Below are positions 53,974 through 63,508 of a stretch of 64,000 nt of DNA, piece after piece. Position 1 is the stretch's first letter, and every line of letters begins with the position of its first letter. This stretch comes from Pseudomonas sp. B20(2017). GTDB taxonomy: Bacteria > Pseudomonadota > Gammaproteobacteria > Pseudomonadales > Pseudomonadaceae. Made by a program: the position numbers and the translations under genes. The notes beneath the pieces are model-generated. The model was not told the origin of the DNA. It saw only the letters and a program-made list of their open reading frames with translations, and ran no database searches. The DNA lies in assembly GCF_002113125.1 (NCBI RefSeq), contig NZ_NEJP01000017.1:1-64000 (forward strand), given 5' to 3'.

Positions 53974-54375
53974 ATGGCTCATTCACAGCAAACCGTCGCC
54001 CTCGCTCCTGCCATCGAATCACGCAGAACCGCCACAGGCGGGCTCAGTCCGCAGCGGGAGCGGCTGGTAAAACAATTGATCCTCGAACGCCTGGGCGACA
54101 GCCTGGAAGTCACCGAACTGGCCAGTGCCTGCTCACTGTCACGCAGTCACTTTTCCCGGGCGTTCAAATGCAGCACCGGGTATTCGCCGCAAGACTGGAT
54201 CCGCACCCAGCGCATCGCCCGGGCCAAGCTGCTGATCCAGCACACCAACCACAGCCTCACGCAGATCAGCCTGGAATGCGGCTTCTGCGATCAGGCGCAC
54301 TTCTGCCATATCTTCACTCGCAGCGAAGGGATCAATCCGTTTGCATGGCGCTGTCAGGTCATGAAAAACCGCTGA
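53974..54375 (+). CDS. small AraC-family regulator (HTH only)
   Basis: 133 residues. Only the DNA-binding domain is present: LGDSLEVTELASACSLSRSHFSRAFKCSTGYSPQDWIRTQRIARAKLLI and the second HTH SLTQISLECGFCDQAHFCHIFTRSEGINPFAWR. There is no sensing domain, as in some short AraC proteins of the SoxS/MarA size class. Divergent from the MBL-fold gene (244 bp). Confidence 0.85.
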   Translation: MAHSQQTVALAPAIESRRTATGGLSPQRERLVKQLILERLGDSLEVTELASACSLSRSHFSRAFKCSTGYSPQDWIRTQRIARAKLLIQHTNHSLTQISLECGFCDQAHFCHIFTRSEGINPFAWRCQVMKNR

Positions 54376-54382
54376 GCCGCTG

Positions 54383-54952
54383 TCACCGCTCGACCAGCCG
54401 TTCAGCCAGTTGCGCCACGCGCTCCCCCAGGTGCGCTGCGGTCAGCCGATCCTCGACGGGCGGCGATTGCCCGGGCGGTTGTTCGACACAGGATTGAGAC
54501 ATGGCACCCAGCGAGCTGCCGAGGCGGTTCAACTGACCGTCAAACGTGCCAGCGAAAGCGCGTGGTGGCAGCAGGTCAAGACCGACCCAGATCATTGAGT
54601 GCTGAGCGGCGAACACGGCCATTTGCAGCAAGGTGTTGAGTTTGTCGCCGCACAGATTGCCGGAGTTGGTGAAACCCGCCGCAAGCTTGTTGCGCCAGGG
54701 CTTGGCCAGGTAGAAAGGTGCGGTGGCCTCCATGAATTGCTTGAAGGCTGCCGACGCGCTGCCCATGTAGGTCGGCGCGCCGAAAATGATCGCGTCGGCG
54801 CGGTGCAGAACCTCCCAATGCGCCTCCACTTCCTCCACCGCTATCAACCGGCAGGTGCTGCCCGAATGGCGCTCCACGCCCTGGGCCACTGCGTCGGCCA
54901 TGACCCGGGTGTGCCCGTAGCCACTGTGATAGACCACCACTACCTTGCTCAT
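54383..54952 (-). CDS. flavodoxin-like NAD(P)H:quinone oxidoreductase family protein
   Basis: 189 residues, start at 54952 (MSKVVVVYHSGYGHTRVMADAV). FMN-phosphate loop HSGYGHTRV and the WrbA-like APTYMGSASAAFKQFMEAT are seen. Probably binds FMN and reduces quinones. Convergent with the small AraC gene, seven bases apart. Confidence 0.85.
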   Translation of the reverse strand: MSKVVVVYHSGYGHTRVMADAVAQGVERHSGSTCRLIAVEEVEAHWEVLHRADAIIFGAPTYMGSASAAFKQFMEATAPFYLAKPWRNKLAAGFTNSGNLCGDKLNTLLQMAVFAAQHSMIWVGLDLLPPRAFAGTFDGQLNRLGSSLGAMSQSCVEQPPGQSPPVEDRLTAAHLGERVAQLAERLVER

Positions 54953-55284
54953 TGCAGCGTCCCCCGGACGTATGCATTCCATTGCCCCGAAGTCTTGGGG
55001 TAGCACGGTCACACGACGAGTTAATCGTTGTTAATTTTCTCCGGCTATCGGATGAATCGACAGAGGTTTCAGCCTTTGAATACAGTGGGGCTGCAACGGT
55101 GAACTGACGGATGTCGAAACACCGGGCCTACGCGCCAGTTGCTTTGAAGCACAATCCTGAGGAATATGCTCGGATACCGCGGATCAGACGGCTTGCGTGA
55201 CCCTCAAGTCGCTGTCCGCCCTGCCCGTCATACGTTCTTCACGACAAAGGGCCAGGATTAAAAAAGCAGTACAGGAGTGAGCGG
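54953..55284. other. 332 bp intergenic region without recognised feature
   Basis: Separates the flavodoxin-like gene (minus) from the divergent winged-helix regulator (plus). It must carry both promoters, but no clear operator, repeat or small gene was seen. Confidence 0.5.
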
Positions 55285-58071
55285 TTGAGTCTTTCCCCGA
55301 ATCAGGCCCTCGGTTTCGGCCCCTATCGGATCCATCCAGGTCAGCGACTGTTGCTGGAAGGCGATCAGCCTTTGCGTCTGGGCAAGCGCGCCATGGACAT
55401 TTTGCTGATCCTGCTGGCCAGCGCCGGCGAGGTCGTGAGCAAGCAGCAACTGATGGCCGGCGTCTGGCCGGACAGCGTGGTGGAAGACATCAATTTGCGG
55501 GTGCACATGGCGGCGCTGCGCAAGGCCCTCGGCGACGGTCAGGCCGGGCAGCGTTACATCGTCACCGTGGCGCAGCGCGGCTACAGTTTTGTCGCGCCGC
55601 TGATACTGCAATCCATCGAACAACGCCCCGCCGCCGACAACATGGGTCGGCATAACCTGCCGCTGCGTCGCACGCGAATGATCGGTCGCCAGCCGCTGGT
55701 CGAAAACCTGCTGACGCAACTGCCGCGTCAACGCTGCATCACCCTCGTCGGCCCTGGCGGGATCGGCAAGACCACCGTGGCCTTGCGCGTTGCCGAACAG
55801 TTGATCGGCCGCTACCGCGACGGCATTCGCCTGCTGGATCTGGCACCGATCAACGACCCCGCGTCCATCTGTTCGCACCTGGCCGGCCTGCTCGATCTTT
55901 CATTGCACGCCAGCGAACCACTGACCTGTCTGGTCAATAGTCTGCGCGAGCGGCAGATGTTGCTGGTGATCGACAACTGCGAACACCTGATCGATGCCGT
56001 GGCGCTGATCAGCGAAAGCATTCTGCGCGGTGCACCCCATGTGCATATCCTGGCGACCAGCCGGGAAAGCCTGCGGGCAGAAGGCGAGTTCGTGCAACGT
56101 CTGGAGTCGCTGGACTGTCCTCCGCCGATTGCTGTGCTTGATCGCAAACAAGCGATGGAGTTTTCCGCGCTGCAGTTGTTTGTCGAGCGGGCGACGGCGG
56201 CCCATGAACATTTTGATCCGAACGATGCCGAGCTGCTGTTGGCAGTCGAAATCTGTCGGCGGCTGGATGGCATTCCCCTGGCGCTGGAACTGGCTGCCGC
56301 CCAAGTGGCCAGTCTGGGGCTGGACGGTCTGCTGACACAGCTTCAGGGCCGATTGCCGGGAGCCCTCCAGACCCGCCTCGGCCGGCACGAGACACTGCGC
56401 GCCACACTCGACTGGAGCTTCAATCTGCTCGACAGTTGCGAGCAAACCTGTCTGCGCCGACTGGGCGTGTTTCGCGGGGCCTTCACACTGGAATCTGCGG
56501 CGGCGGTCATTGTTGGCCAGGCAATCGAGCCCGATGAAGTGTTGCCCTCGATTTCGCAACTGGTCGCAAAATCACTGCTCAACGTCGAGGTCGGTGATGA
56601 GGAAGTGTTCTATCGACTGCTCGACACCACTCGCCGCTATGCACTGGAAAAACTCGACCACGCAGGCGAACTCGGCGAAACCCGTGAGCGTCACGCAGAA
56701 CGCTGCCTGACACTGATGCATCAGGCGCAGGCCGATTGGGAAAATACGCCGACCGAGCTGTGGATCGAGCGCTATACCCGAGGTCTGGAGGATTTGCGCG
56801 CCGCACTGGACTGGACGCTGAACGAAGAGGGTTCGCGACACCTGGGTGTACAGCTGGCCGCAACGTCGGCACCGCTCTGGCAAGAGTTGTCACTGCTGAG
56901 GGAGTACGGCGGTTATGTGCGCCAGGCATTGGCGTTGATCGAATCCTCGGATCAACCCTGCCCGCGAGTTCAGATTGCCTTGAAACTGGCCCTCGGCAGT
57001 GCCTGTTACCACACCTGGGGGGGCACTGCCGAAACCATCGATGCCTTTGTCAGTGCCCGCCTGCTGGCACAACAGCACAATGACATGGCCGGACAACTAC
57101 GGGCGGTATCGGGACACATGGCGGTCAATCTCAGTTGTGGCAATTACCAGATGGCACTGCAGCAGAGCGAACAATTCGAAAGTCTCGGCGTTCACGGTGA
57201 TGCGCAATTGTCGCTGAGTACGCACCGGTTGAGAGTGCTTGCCCTGCATTACGCCGGGGATCAGCATCAGGCACGGATTCACGCCGAGCAGGTGATTCAA
57301 CGCATGGCCCACAGCGGTCATCTCAATCGCTTCACCCATGGTTTCGGCGTGCAGTATGACCAGAGCGTCGCGTCACTGACCGTCCTCGCCCGGGTGCTGT
57401 GGCTGCAAGGCTTTCCCGAGCAGGCCTGGCGCACCGCGCGACAGGCGCTGGACATCGCCGTGCAAATCAACCACGGCACTTCGATCTGTTACACCCTGGC
57501 ACTGGCTTCCTGTCTCATCGCCCAATACAACGGCGACCACCAGAACGCTCGAGCCTTGCTGCAACTCTTGCTGGAGCAAGCCCAGAAGCATTCAGTGCTG
57601 TTGTTCTACACCTGGGCCCGACACTACGCGCTGGTCATTGATGCCGACGCGGCACCGTCTGTTCCTGCGTCTGATAGTGGTCTGGTCAGGGAAATCATGG
57701 TGACGCTGGACAGTGGTTTCGTTGACGATGCGCTGTTGGAACGTGCGCGTAACGGGGCGGCGGGATGGAGTACGGCGGAAGTTCTGCGGGCCAGGGCCGA
57801 GACGATGCTGGCGGGTGAATCGCCTTGCGCCCACTCGGTCGAAGGCATCCTGCAGCAAGCGCTGGACGTTGCCCGCAGCCAGGGCGCTCTGGCCTGGGAA
57901 CTGCGCAGTGCAACGTCACTGGCACAGTTGTGGCAGCAGCAATCACGTTACCGCGAAGCGCTGGATCTGTTGACGCCCGTTTACCAACGCTTCACCGAAG
58001 GCTACGCCACACCTGACTTGCGCAAAGTGCGCTCACTGATCGACCGGTTGCGCATTCAGTCCGGCGCCTGA
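55285..58071 (+). CDS. winged-helix, NB-ARC/LuxR-like NTPase, TPR regulator
   Basis: 928 residues, starting at TTG 55285 with AGGAG nine bases upstream. OmpR-type winged helix (residues 1-105; LRLGKRAMDILLILLASAGEVVSKQQLMAGVWP, RYIVTVAQRGYSFVAPL). Walker A GPGGIGKTT near 156 and Walker B LLVIDNCEHL near 228 belong to a STAND-type NTPase. The C-terminal about 500 residues are helical TPR-like repeats. Signal-sensing transcription regulators of this type are frequent in Pseudomonas. Its last 39 bp overlap the 3' end of the related convergent gene. Confidence 0.85.
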   Translation: MSLSPNQALGFGPYRIHPGQRLLLEGDQPLRLGKRAMDILLILLASAGEVVSKQQLMAGVWPDSVVEDINLRVHMAALRKALGDGQAGQRYIVTVAQRGYSFVAPLILQSIEQRPAADNMGRHNLPLRRTRMIGRQPLVENLLTQLPRQRCITLVGPGGIGKTTVALRVAEQLIGRYRDGIRLLDLAPINDPASICSHLAGLLDLSLHASEPLTCLVNSLRERQMLLVIDNCEHLIDAVALISESILRGAPHVHILATSRESLRAEGEFVQRLESLDCPPPIAVLDRKQAMEFSALQLFVERATAAHEHFDPNDAELLLAVEICRRLDGIPLALELAAAQVASLGLDGLLTQLQGRLPGALQTRLGRHETLRATLDWSFNLLDSCEQTCLRRLGVFRGAFTLESAAAVIVGQAIEPDEVLPSISQLVAKSLLNVEVGDEEVFYRLLDTTRRYALEKLDHAGELGETRERHAERCLTLMHQAQADWENTPTELWIERYTRGLEDLRAALDWTLNEEGSRHLGVQLAATSAPLWQELSLLREYGGYVRQALALIESSDQPCPRVQIALKLALGSACYHTWGGTAETIDAFVSARLLAQQHNDMAGQLRAVSGHMAVNLSCGNYQMALQQSEQFESLGVHGDAQLSLSTHRLRVLALHYAGDQHQARIHAEQVIQRMAHSGHLNRFTHGFGVQYDQSVASLTVLARVLWLQGFPEQAWRTARQALDIAVQINHGTSICYTLALASCLIAQYNGDHQNARALLQLLLEQAQKHSVLLFYTWARHYALVIDADAAPSVPASDSGLVREIMVTLDSGFVDDALLERARNGAAGWSTAEVLRARAETMLAGESPCAHSVEGILQQALDVARSQGALAWELRSATSLAQLWQQQSRYREALDLLTPVYQRFTEGYATPDLRKVRSLIDRLRIQSGA

Positions 58072-59505
58072 GGTCAGACGCGTCCGCCCCATGTAACGTG
58101 CATGCAGGTGTTCGAATTCACTGCGCTCGCCACCCTGTTCAAGCTGTTTGCGGGCAAAGCGGCGAATGGTATTGAGCATTCGGTAACGCACCGCGCCATT
58201 GGCTCGCTCCGTCGTCAGCAACGACTTGGCCGCCAGCCGTTCAACAATTGCCGCCAGCGTCGAAGGCGGCAATTGCACGCAACTGATCACGCCAATGGCG
58301 ACATCCAGGGTGAAGGCCATCTTGAACACTGACAAGCGTTGCAGAACGCGTTGCTCCTGATCGTTCAAGCGTTGATAGCTCCAGTCGAGTGCCGCTTTCA
58401 TCGACTGATGACGTGGTACGGCCGTGCGTCTGCCGAGACTCAAGACTTGCAGACAATTGTCCAATTGTGCCTGTAATCCGACCATTGCCAGCGCGTCGAT
58501 CTGGGCCGCCGCCAATTCGATCGCCAACGGCAGACCATCGAGACGCCGACAGATATCGCGTACGGCCCCGAGATCCTGTTCACGCAAACTGAAGCCGTGT
58601 TGTCGCGCACGGGCGCGGCTGACGAACAGTTGAACAGCCGAATAACCCATGGCGTCGTCAACGCTGGTTATCGCCGAACTTTTCGGAATCACGAGGGGCG
58701 GCAGCTGCTGTACGGTTTCAATACCAAGATTCAGGGCCTCGCGGCTGGTGACGAGAATCGACAGGCGTGGCGCGGCGGCGAGCAAAGTCTCGACCAGATC
58801 TGCGCAGGTTTCTCGCACGCGGTCGCAATTGTCCAGCACCAGCAAGGCATGGCGCGCAGTCAGTGAGGCGAAGTCGGTTTCGAGTACTTGCAACAAGTGG
58901 TCGACAAGCGAGGTCTTTTCGTCGATCAGCGAAAGATCTGCCTGCCATGCACCGTCACGAAAATGCTGCAGTAACAATTCCGCTGCGCGCAGTGCCACTG
59001 TGCTTTTGCCGACACCGGCAGGCCCCGTTATCGTCATCAGCCGGGACAATGGCAGTTGCCGCACCAGACCGCCAATCAGCGAATCACGACCGGTGACAGG
59101 CGTCAACCTGGCGGGCAGGTTGTGCTGAGGCGCCTGCAGACTTTCAAACACCACTTGCGCGTCGCTGTCGCCATGCACAGGGGCAACGAAACTGTATCCA
59201 CGCTGCGGCACGTTGATGATGTAGCGCTGACCATTATCGCCATCGCCAAGCGCCCGGCGCAGGGCAGCGATGTGCACCCGAAGGTTGATCTCCTCGACCA
59301 CCGATGTCGGCCAGACCAACGCAATCAATTGTTCCTTGTCGACTACCTGGCCGGCGCGTTCGACCAGTACTTGCAAAATGTCCAGCGCACGACCGCCCAT
59401 GCGCAATTGTCGATCCCCTTCGAGGATCAGGCGTTGGCGCAAATGAAACGCATAGGGGCCGAAGCGCAAGACCGACGCCGCGTGCAACTCGTTAAGGTTG
59501 TTCAT
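58033..59505 (-). CDS. winged-helix STAND NTPase regulator, shorter relative
   Basis: 490 residues from 59505 (other in-frame ATG at 59511 and 59544; ribosome site unclear). Winged helix residues 1-110 (QLRMGGRALDILQVLVERAGQVVDKEQLIALVWPTSVVEEINLRVHIAALRRALG) is similar to that of the protein at 55285, as are Walker A GPAGVGKST and LLVLDNCDRV. It ends after the helical part of the NTPase and lacks the TPR-like sensor region. Its 3' end overlaps that of the convergent relative by 39 bp, so transcripts would be complementary. Confidence 0.82.
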   Translation of the reverse strand: MNNLNELHAASVLRFGPYAFHLRQRLILEGDRQLRMGGRALDILQVLVERAGQVVDKEQLIALVWPTSVVEEINLRVHIAALRRALGDGDNGQRYIINVPQRGYSFVAPVHGDSDAQVVFESLQAPQHNLPARLTPVTGRDSLIGGLVRQLPLSRLMTITGPAGVGKSTVALRAAELLLQHFRDGAWQADLSLIDEKTSLVDHLLQVLETDFASLTARHALLVLDNCDRVRETCADLVETLLAAAPRLSILVTSREALNLGIETVQQLPPLVIPKSSAITSVDDAMGYSAVQLFVSRARARQHGFSLREQDLGAVRDICRRLDGLPLAIELAAAQIDALAMVGLQAQLDNCLQVLSLGRRTAVPRHQSMKAALDWSYQRLNDQEQRVLQRLSVFKMAFTLDVAIGVISCVQLPPSTLAAIVERLAAKSLLTTERANGAVRYRMLNTIRRFARKQLEQGGERSEFEHLHARYMGRTRLTSGAGLNAQPVDQ

Positions 59506-59595
59506 GACCATTATCTTGGCAGGCCTCGATGACGGTACAACCACCTTGCAGGGCGCAGCACGGACATCCGGGTGCGCTCGACGGACAGAAACGCT

Positions 59596-60546
59596 CTAGC
59601 TGAACTGTTCGCGGTACTGCGCCGGCGTCAGACCGAGTTTTTCGCCGAACAGAAAACGCATGTGCCGCACACTGCCGAAACCGCTTTTGTAGGCCACCGT
59701 CTTCAGTGGCAAATCGCTGGTCTCCAACAAATTGCGGGCGCAATCAATGCGTGCACTCTGCAGGAATTCCATCGGCGTCATACCGACTTCACGAGCGAAT
59801 ACCCGGGCAAAATGCCGCGCACTCATGTTCGCCAGACCCGCCATACGCTCAACGGTGAACGCTTCTTCGAGGTGCTCCAGCACATGGTTCTGAACCCGGG
59901 TGATTGGCGTTTCCTGGGGGGCCACCGCAGCCATCAACGGGCTGAACTGCGCCTGGCCGCCCTGACGTTTCATCACCACCAACAGCACTTTCGCCACATC
60001 CTGCGCGACTTTTTTACCGTGATCACGAGCCACCACCGCCAGTGCCATATCGATACCGGCCGTGACACCGCCGGAGGTAATGAGATTACGATCTTCAACG
60101 TAGATCTGATCGGTTGCGACCGACGTATCGGGAAAACTCTTGATCAGACGCTCGGTGTAATTCCAGTGGGTGGTCGCGCGAAAGCCTTTGAGCAGGCCAG
60201 CATGGCCAAGCACGAATGCACCGGTGCAGATCGAACCATAGCGCTCACTGCGTCGGACCGCTCCCGGTAGCCAGGCCAGCAGCGAAGGGTGCTTTTCGTT
60301 GTAGGCTCCCGGGCCACCGGGCACCAGCAACAGATCAAACCTTTCCTGAGCCTCATCGATATGCCGGTCGGCCTGCACCACCACACCGTTCGAGGCACGC
60401 ACCGGCCCGTGCTCGGTGCCGAGGGTCATGACCCGATAGTGGTCAGGTGCTTTCAAGTAGCGGTTTGCAACCGAAAACACTTCCAGCGGCCCGGCCATGT
60501 CGAGCAGGAGAAAATCGGGAAATAACACCATCGCTACAGTTTTCAT
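59596..60546 (-). CDS. GlxA-family AraC regulator with DJ-1/PfpI domain
   Basis: 316 residues. The N-terminal DJ-1/PfpI-like domain (VAMVLFPDFLLLDMAGPLEVFSVANRY, LLVPGGPGAY, SICTGAFVLGHAGLL) has Cys in the elbow. C-terminal AraC HTH: FTVERMAGLANMSARHFARVFAREVGMTPMEFL and LPLKTVAYKSGFGSVRHMRFLF. Divergent from the pirin gene, with 211 bp between; it probably regulates it. Confidence 0.9.
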   Translation of the reverse strand: MKTVAMVLFPDFLLLDMAGPLEVFSVANRYLKAPDHYRVMTLGTEHGPVRASNGVVVQADRHIDEAQERFDLLLVPGGPGAYNEKHPSLLAWLPGAVRRSERYGSICTGAFVLGHAGLLKGFRATTHWNYTERLIKSFPDTSVATDQIYVEDRNLITSGGVTAGIDMALAVVARDHGKKVAQDVAKVLLVVMKRQGGQAQFSPLMAAVAPQETPITRVQNHVLEHLEEAFTVERMAGLANMSARHFARVFAREVGMTPMEFLQSARIDCARNLLETSDLPLKTVAYKSGFGSVRHMRFLFGEKLGLTPAQYREQFS

Positions 60547-60757
60547 AGGGAAACATCACTGAAATCAATGAACAGATATAGATAGAGGCATTATCACGAA
60601 GTAACACGCGAACGCGGTGAAAAAAACGTCGAGCGATCGAGAATCTGTCAACTTAAACGAGACAGTATTTCAATTTCCATCTACTTATTGCACGAATAGA
60701 TAGACAGTAACCTTCTCCTCACTCGGACGAATCAACGTCCTGAAAGGAGATTTCATC

Positions 60758-61480
60758 ATGCTGACCCTTCGCAAAGCTTCCGACCGTGGTCTGGCCAATC
60801 ATGGCTGGTTGAAGTCGTTCCACACCTTTTCCTTCGCCAGCTACCGTGACCCGCGTGAACAGGGTTTTTCCGACCTGCTGGTGATCAACGATGACCGCGT
60901 CGCCGCCGGCAAAGGCTTCGGCCAGCACCCTCACCGTGACATGGAGATTTTTTCCTATGTGCTCGAAGGTGCGCTGGAACACAAGGACACCCTCGGCACC
61001 GGTTCGGTGATCCGCCCCGGCGATGTGCAACTGATGAGCGCCGGCAGCGGCGTGGCCCACAGTGAGTTCAACCATTCGGCGACCAAGCCTGTGCACTTCC
61101 TGCAGATCTGGATCGTACCGGACGTCAGCGGCGCGAAACCGCGTTACCAGCAAGAGCACTTCAGCGAACAGAAAAAACGCGGTCGCCTGCAACTGATCAT
61201 TTCGCCCGAAGGCAGCCACGGCTCGCTGAAAGTGCGCCAGGATGCACGAGTGTATGCCGGACTGTTCGATGGTGAGGAAAGCGCCACCCTCAAGCTGCCT
61301 GCCAACCGCTATGCCTACGTGCACGTTGCTCGCGGCAGCGTTGAACTGAACGGCGTGCAGTTGAAGGAAGGCGACGGCGTGCGGGTTCGTGAAGAACAGG
61401 CACTGACCCTGAGCAATGGCCAGGATGCCGAAGTCCTGGTGTTTGACCTGCGTCCGCAGGAACTGCCGGAAATGCCATGA
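60758..61480 (+). CDS. pirin-family protein
   Basis: 240 residues; GAAAGGAG precedes the start. Bicupin with metal ligands in GQHPHRDMEIFSYV and SGVAHSEFNHS. Bacterial pirins bind iron and some have quercetinase activity; the reaction here is not certain. Followed by a bidirectional terminator. Confidence 0.92.
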   Translation: MLTLRKASDRGLANHGWLKSFHTFSFASYRDPREQGFSDLLVINDDRVAAGKGFGQHPHRDMEIFSYVLEGALEHKDTLGTGSVIRPGDVQLMSAGSGVAHSEFNHSATKPVHFLQIWIVPDVSGAKPRYQQEHFSEQKKRGRLQLIISPEGSHGSLKVRQDARVYAGLFDGEESATLKLPANRYAYVHVARGSVELNGVQLKEGDGVRVREEQALTLSNGQDAEVLVFDLRPQELPEMP

Positions 61481-61500
61481 GTCGGTGGTTTTCATTGCTC

Positions 61501-61532
61501 GAAAAAACGGCCTTCGTTGAAGGCCGTTTTTC
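61501..61532. terminator. bidirectional terminator
   Basis: AAAAAACGGCCTTC-GTT-GAAGGCCGTTTTT, a stem of about 10 bp flanked by A and T runs, shared by pirin and the convergent coiled-coil gene. Confidence 0.9.
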
Positions 61533-62301
61533 ATTCTGCAGGCAAGGTCATCAGCACTGCCGGCGCGGGATTTCCGGCCTCTTTCACCGACTGGACCATT
61601 GCCAGGGTTGTCTGCATCGTGACGAGCACATTTGCCTGATTCGCGTAGTAGGAGCCGACGAGAATGGCAACCATCCCCAGAAAATGTACGGTGGTCGCGG
61701 CCCAGTAGTTCGCCTTGTTCGTCGAGACCATTCTCATGGCCTCGTCTATACGCTCCAGGGATCGATCCATACGAGCCGTCATCAATGCATAACGTTTGTC
61801 GCGCTCCTGATGAACCTTTTCCTGCGCCAGACGAATTCTTTGCTCAGTCTTCTCTCGCTCCAGCCAGGCTTTTTCATTGGCCTTTTCCCTTGCCAGCCGA
61901 ATCCCTTCTTGCTCCTGGCGAAGGTCCTCCAGATACCGCTCCCGAGTCAGGCGGACTTCTTCCTGAGCCCTCTCTCGCTCCAGCCGAGCCTCTTTCCGAG
62001 CCTGCTCCTGTTCCAGTCGAACCTTTTCCTGAGACCGCTCTCGCTCCAGTCGAGCCTCTTCCTGAGAGCGCTCTCGCTCCAGCCGAGTTGCCTCCAACTC
62101 CAGTCGAGCAGCTTCCTGCGATTGCTCCTGCTCCAGCCTCACCTTGTCTCGCTCGGCCTGCTGGGTCAGAAAGCCATCGATCTTGGCGGACATGGATTCG
62201 ATCCGTGCGTCGATTCTTGTCTCGATGACCTCGATCCTGGCGCTGAATTCGTCTCGCGTTATGTAGTTCATAGACTCAGTACTATCCGTTTGCCCGGCCA
62301 T
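61531..62301 (-). CDS. coiled-coil membrane protein of unknown function
   Basis: 256 residues from 62301 (MAGQTDSTES); ATG 62271 and 62367 are alternatives. Residues about 45-190 are a charged coiled coil with imperfect heptad-pair repeats LERERSQEEARLERE. Near the C-terminus a hydrophobic helix (YWAATTVHFLGMVAILVGSYY) is followed by a short tail. No family recognised. A role as a membrane-tethered scaffold is possible, but unknown. Confidence 0.65.
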   Translation of the reverse strand: MAGQTDSTESMNYITRDEFSARIEVIETRIDARIESMSAKIDGFLTQQAERDKVRLEQEQSQEAARLELEATRLERERSQEEARLERERSQEKVRLEQEQARKEARLERERAQEEVRLTRERYLEDLRQEQEGIRLAREKANEKAWLEREKTEQRIRLAQEKVHQERDKRYALMTARMDRSLERIDEAMRMVSTNKANYWAATTVHFLGMVAILVGSYYANQANVLVTMQTTLAMVQSVKEAGNPAPAVLMTLPAE

Positions 62302-62417
62302 GTCGCTTGCTTGAAATTGGCTGAATTCCCTTGCAATCAATTCCGCACCTCTGACGTTTATCAACACTTCCCTGGATTGATCACCTCGGAGCGTTTCACC
62401 TGATCACTCCGGGTGTA

Positions 62418-62466
62418 AGAAACGATAGGGCCCGGTCCAAAAACTCACAAGCCAGCGGATTCTGGT
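62418..62466. repeat. dispersed repeat (copy 2)
   Basis: Counterpart of 51660-51710, ending GCGGATTCTGG. It lies between the coiled-coil gene and a LysR gene. Confidence 0.45.
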
Positions 62467-62520
62467 CCTGTTGTAGGCAAGATCGTCAGCTGATGTAGCC
62501 GTCCTACACGGGATCAAGGA

Positions 62521-63396
62521 CTACTCATTCTCCAGCGCAAACGCTTCGACAATCTGTTCGATCACCGCCCTGACCCGCGCGGTATGGCGCAAATCCGCGT
62601 GGGTCACCAGCCACACTTCATAAGGCAATGGCCGCGTACGCTCCGGCCACAGCCTGACCAGTCCATCGCGCTCGCCCATGTAGACCGGGATTTCTCCTAC
62701 ACCCAGCCCGGCGGCAATCGAGCGTCTTACCAGCAGGCTGGAGCTCAGACCGGCGACGATTCGCCCGCGATTCACGGGTTCGGTCACCAGGGTCAGGTCC
62801 TTGTTGCCCTGCAGATACGGTTGGTACACCACCAGATCATGGCCCTCGAACGCACTGCCCGGCGTCGGCACGCCATGGCTGTCAACATAGGCCTGCGAAG
62901 CGAATAACCCCACCGGCCAACGCGCGATGCGCCGGGCGATCAGGTCAGGGTTATCGGGACGGGTGTTGCGCACGGCGATGTCTGCTTCACGTTTGGCCAG
63001 GCTGAGGATCTGCGTAGAGGCGTCCAGCTGCACGCGCACGTCCGGATGCTGTTCGTGCAACTGCGCGATGGCCGGGATCAGGAAATCGATGGCCAGCGAA
63101 TCGGTGGTGCTGACGCGTACGCTACCAGTCAGGCGATCGTCCAGACCCTGGATACGCCGTTCCAGCTCCAGCGCCGAATGCTCCATTTTTTCCACCGACT
63201 TGAGCGCCGCTTCGCCGACAGCCGTCAGTGCATAGCCCTCGGAGGTGCGCAGGAACAAGGTCGCGCCCAACGACTTTTCCAGCGCCGTGATGCGTCGCCC
63301 TACTGTCGCCTGATCCACGCCCAGCACACGCGCGGCGCCGCGTAATGTCGACTCGCGGCAGACCGCAAGAAACACACGTGCATCATCCCAGTTCAT
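62521..63396 (-). CDS. LysR-family transcriptional regulator
   Basis: 291 residues. HTH: RVFLAVCRESTLRGAARVLGVDQATVGRRITALEKSLGATLFLRTSEGYALTAVG. Effector domain from LTGSVRVSTTDSLA. Divergent from an MFS transporter with 112 bp between, so probably its regulator; T-N11-A boxes were not resolved. Confidence 0.9.
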   Translation of the reverse strand: MNWDDARVFLAVCRESTLRGAARVLGVDQATVGRRITALEKSLGATLFLRTSEGYALTAVGEAALKSVEKMEHSALELERRIQGLDDRLTGSVRVSTTDSLAIDFLIPAIAQLHEQHPDVRVQLDASTQILSLAKREADIAVRNTRPDNPDLIARRIARWPVGLFASQAYVDSHGVPTPGSAFEGHDLVVYQPYLQGNKDLTLVTEPVNRGRIVAGLSSSLLVRRSIAAGLGVGEIPVYMGERDGLVRLWPERTRPLPYEVWLVTHADLRHTARVRAVIEQIVEAFALENE

Positions 63397-63508
63397 ATCG
63401 TCCTCTATTGATGCATAAACGCATCACAACAACGCAAACTCGCTGCATTAACGCAGCAACGATAGCCGATATGCTGGGCGCCATAAACCTTTCCACAGGA
63501 TTGCCGTC

